5,992 nt of DNA from RECG01 sp964444805 (GTDB lineage: Bacteria > Bacillota_I > Bacilli_A > Acholeplasmatales > Acholeplasmataceae): the NCBI GenBank assembly GCA_964444805.1, contig CAYUIK010000092.1, positions 1 through 5,992 on the forward strand, in the 5' to 3' direction. The notes below the pieces were generated by a model. It was not told the DNA's origin. It ran no database searches and worked only from the letters and a program-made list of their open reading frames with translations. Shown piece by piece: positions 3,958 to 5,992 of this stretch (the first letter of the stretch is position 1; every line of letters starts with the position of its first letter). A program made the translations under genes and the position numbers.

Positions 3958-5274
3958 ATGCCAGATGTCATCGACAATGTCAAAGTCGGATTGCTCATCA
4001 AAAAAATGCTCAAAGAACGCAACATGACCCAGGAACAACTCGCTGATCTTTTGAACATCTCGAAATCCGCCGTCTCACAAAACGTCAACGGCAAGAGCTC
4101 ATTCGACATTCAAAACCTCATGAAAATCGCCCAGATCTTCAACATATCCATCGATGAACTCATCAGCCAAAAATCGGGAACAGAAAAAGACGTCATTTCC
4201 GAATACGAGCGCGTCGTCAAAAAAGGGATCGACGAACTCCGACGCGTACCGCCTAAAGATCTGAACATTAAAGACCCCGATCTTTACGGCAAGGTCTTTA
4301 TCGAATACGTCATCGAGTACGGTCGCGTCGACATGTTCACCTACTTGGATGAGGCAAAGATCGCTCTTTTCAACGAGTACCACCACCAAGCGAGACGGAT
4401 CGCGGAAAAGATGATCCTTTTTATGCTCGAAAAGAACATCAAAGGCGTCGAAGACCACGTCTTCGACTACGTCAGAACCTACGGTGCCTTTCTCATTCAG
4501 GATAAAACGATCGAAAAAAACATCATGGAACAACTCGATCAAAACAAGCACCAACCCGTCTTAAAACACCTCTTGTCCGCTTATGTTCAAAGAGAAAAGA
4601 AAGTCATGGGCATTCCCTTTTTCAAAGAACGCTTGTGCATCATGACGCATGAACAATGGCTTGACATGATCTCGACCTACCGTATGCACACCGCTCTTAA
4701 AACCTACATGAGCGTCATGGACATCGATGCGGATTATCCGATCATCATGACAGCTCTCGTCTCAAAAAACGACCGCGACGGCATCCGGCTCTGCTTGGAA
4801 ACAATCCAAAAAGAACCGACCGAAAGCGCACTCAGACGCATGAAAGCACAGGAGGTGTCCAAGGCCATCGCCAGTCTCGATAGCCTTGACCTCTTTGTCA
4901 AAGTCATTGAAAAAGGACTCTTCACCGACATCAACGACCTGTTGAAAACGCTCATCAAAGAAGAAAAGCAAGCACTCTACGAGGACTGTCTGTCGCGATC
5001 GCTCTTACAGATCGATTACGGAAAAGTGCTGCTTGCCGCAGTTGAAAAAGAAAACGACCGTTTACTTCTAACATACGTCAACAAGCTTACCCAGGACGAA
5101 AAGGACTACTTGCTCGCCAAAGCATCACCCCGGTCCTATCACATCATCGACATCCTGATTCAAAACAACGCCCGTTTCGTTACGCGGTACCACGATCAAA
5201 AAACCTATCGCAAAGTCAACGGATATATCCGTTATGTTCACGAACAAAAAAAGGAAGTGAAAAACGATGCCTGA
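3958..5274 (+). CDS. XRE-family HTH regulator with long all-helical repeat domain
   Basis: A 438-residue predicted cytoplasmic regulator. Residues about 9-68 form a Cro/C1-type HTH: LLIKKMLKERNMTQ, second helix 24-34 (TQEQLADLLNI), recognition helix 35-45 (SKSAVSQNVNG), then the typical LMKIAQIFNISIDELI. After a linker, residues about 105-420 look entirely alpha-helical, with loosely repeated units of aromatic/hydrophobic helix, polar turn, second helix, e.g. 112-133, 259-283 (DYPIIMTALVSKNDRDGIRL), 311-332, 353-377 (DYGKVLLAAVEKENDRLLL) and 393-414. That suggests an ankyrin-like or TPR-like alpha-solenoid for binding a protein or peptide. No membrane segment or catalytic motif is seen. The ATG at 3958 has AAGGAGGG 7 bases upstream; an in-frame ATG at 3934 overlaps the promoter. 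It is co-transcribed with the membrane-protein gene whose start overlaps its last codons. An RRNPP-like peptide-responsive regulator is one possible analogy, but repeat spacing (about 40-50 residues) does not fit standard TPRs. Target genes are unknown apart from possible autoregulation. Confidence 0.85.
   Translation: MPDVIDNVKVGLLIKKMLKERNMTQEQLADLLNISKSAVSQNVNGKSSFDIQNLMKIAQIFNISIDELISQKSGTEKDVISEYERVVKKGIDELRRVPPKDLNIKDPDLYGKVFIEYVIEYGRVDMFTYLDEAKIALFNEYHHQARRIAEKMILFMLEKNIKGVEDHVFDYVRTYGAFLIQDKTIEKNIMEQLDQNKHQPVLKHLLSAYVQREKKVMGIPFFKERLCIMTHEQWLDMISTYRMHTALKTYMSVMDIDADYPIIMTALVSKNDRDGIRLCLETIQKEPTESALRRMKAQEVSKAIASLDSLDLFVKVIEKGLFTDINDLLKTLIKEEKQALYEDCLSRSLLQIDYGKVLLAAVEKENDRLLLTYVNKLTQDEKDYLLAKASPRSYHIIDILIQNNARFVTRYHDQKTYRKVNGYIRYVHEQKKEVKNDA
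5251..5274 (+). promoter_or_regulatory. RBS and 8-base ATGCCTGA overlap coupling genes 4 and 5
   Basis: AAGGAAG (5251-5257) inside the end of gene 4 lies 9 bases before the ATG of gene 5 (5267-5269). The gene 4 stop TGA (5272-5274) falls within ATGCCTGA, so the two frames overlap by 8 bases. This arrangement normally couples translation and keeps two products at a fixed ratio, which supports a functional partnership. Confidence 0.8.
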
Positions 5275-5941
5275 CTATCTCATCGAGTCCTTTGAATATG
5301 CTGTTCTCGTATTACTGGTTCTTTTGACCATTATGCTCGTAATCGTTTTGATCATGAGTCTTCGACACGCAAAATATCTGACCAACCGGAAATACCGCAT
5401 CTCAACGCTCTTTGAACACGAACCGATGATCGGAAAAGAAACGTTTGCCATCCATGTATTCAACAACAACTTAACCGATTCCCGTCTTTCCGGTCTCGGC
5501 TATATCTATAAGCATCAAACGATCGATTATTATAAAACGTATCTAAAACAAATAGAAAGCTCGCTCGCCGGAAAAATCGTTATTCCGACGCGAGACTCGA
5601 TCAAGGTCGACGTCGACATCGATCGATTGCTCGAAGTCATCGAGCTCTATAACCACAACAAGCTGCGTGTCAAGAAACTCAAATGCTTCGTCACCGACGC
5701 GCTCGGCATGACGACCGTGACAAACGCCAAGACGATTCGCAAAGTCATCCGGATCAAACTCAAGGACAAACGCAAACAGAAAAAACGCGAAAAAGCGCTT
5801 CAACGGGAAAAGCAGAAGGAAGAACGACGCAGCGAAGAAGCAAGAATCAAAGAAGAAAAAAAGGAAAATCGAAAAGCGCGTTTCGATCGTGCGAAGATAC
5901 GCATCAGGGAATTCTTGGGAAAAATCCGCAAAAAAAGGTGA
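5267..5941 (+). CDS. Single-pass membrane protein with cytoplasmic domain and charged tail
   Basis: A 224-residue protein that I do not recognise. It has a short acidic N-terminus (MPDYLIESFE), one strong membrane helix (about 12-32, AVLVLLVLLTIMLVIVLIMSL region) and then RHAK. By the positive-inside rule, the N-terminus is outside and the remainder cytoplasmic. Residues about 58-160 form a compact domain with probable beta strands (TFAIHVFNNN, KIVIPTRDSIKVDVDID, LKCFVTDALGMTTVT); the closing VTDALG resembles beta-sandwich domains in other membrane proteins, by impression only. From about 163 to the end the chain is extremely rich in Lys, Arg and Glu (KRKQKKREK, EERRSEEARIKEEKKENRK), probably one long charged helix or coiled coil ending in a basic patch that could touch nucleic acid, lipid or the partner protein. 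The start is set by AAGGAAG at 5251-5257. Overlap with the regulator gene suggests that it recruits, senses for or anchors that protein at the membrane, which is inference. A terminator starts 6 bases after the stop. Confidence 0.75.
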   Translation: MPDYLIESFEYAVLVLLVLLTIMLVIVLIMSLRHAKYLTNRKYRISTLFEHEPMIGKETFAIHVFNNNLTDSRLSGLGYIYKHQTIDYYKTYLKQIESSLAGKIVIPTRDSIKVDVDIDRLLEVIELYNHNKLRVKKLKCFVTDALGMTTVTNAKTIRKVIRIKLKDKRKQKKREKALQREKQKEERRSEEARIKEEKKENRKARFDRAKIRIREFLGKIRKKR

Positions 5942-5946
5942 ACCGA

Positions 5947-5988
5947 GGATGTGAGCGATCAGGGGGGGATCGCTCACATCCTTTTTTT
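5947..5988 (+). terminator. Very strong terminator with a G-rich loop ending the operon
   Basis: GGATGTGAGCGATC (5947-5960) pairs perfectly over 14 bp with 5968-5981 around the 7-base loop AGGGGGG, followed by seven Ts (5982-5988). It begins 6 bases after the stop codon of the membrane-protein gene. The run of seven Gs (5962-5968) at the loop is unusual for a terminator, whose loops are usually short and mixed. Confidence 0.95.
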
Positions 5989-5992
5989 ACGG

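Noticed and set aside
372..5941. Mycoplasma-type code (TGA as Trp)
   Set aside because: TGA ends at least four of the genes at positions consistent with terminators or overlaps, and Trp is encoded by TGG.
5543..5977. A 144-codon - strand frame opposite gene 5
   Set aside because: It is Phe/Leu/Asp-rich because it mirrors Lys/Glu/Val codons, and it would start inside the terminator stem of the + strand operon.

Overview
The window carries five complete protein genes, all on the + strand, arranged as three or four transcription units separated by recognisable promoters and intrinsic terminators. Strong AAGGAGG-type ribosome binding sites, TATAAT-type promoters, TGA used as a normal stop and TGG for tryptophan point to a Bacillota-type bacterium using the standard bacterial code. 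The proteins and moderate GC content would fit the Acholeplasma/Izemoplasma/Haloplasma neighbourhood, but this placement is an impression, not a demonstration. No tRNA, rRNA, CRISPR array or insertion sequence was seen.

Region 1-371 is AT-rich and holds no gene I can support, but has promoter elements and a 9-bp-arm inverted repeat ahead of gene 1. Gene 1 (372-1346) is a XRE-type DNA-binding domain fused to six predicted membrane helices, so it looks like a membrane-anchored regulator. After it comes a well-formed promoter (1375-1403). Its short leader contains two hairpins, the second followed by a U-tract, before gene 2 (1497-3119). Gene 2 is a RhlE-type DEAD-box RNA helicase with a long basic low-complexity tail. 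The leader therefore looks like an attenuator that controls helicase expression, or a discrete small RNA.

Gene 3 (3210-3755) is a small exported protein, probably a lipoprotein, with a mature domain that looks all-beta. It lies 90 bases after the helicase with no good terminator between them, and a strong intrinsic terminator (3773-3808) follows it.

A second, very clean promoter (TTGTCA, 17 bp, TATAAT) with a small palindrome in its spacer drives genes 4 and 5. Gene 4 (3958-5274) is another XRE-type regulator, this time fused to a long all-helical region with loosely repeated units. Gene 5 (5267-5941) overlaps it by 8 bases and encodes a single-pass membrane protein with a cytoplasmic domain and a very charged helical tail. 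A 14-bp terminator closes the unit. I recognise neither product beyond its architecture.

The most interesting items are the gene 4-gene 5 pair, a candidate regulator plus membrane partner of undescribed type, and the terminator-like leader of the helicase. The shared theme is regulation: two XRE proteins with quite different sensory parts flank an RNA-remodelling enzyme and a surface protein. Nothing in the sequence proves that they act together.
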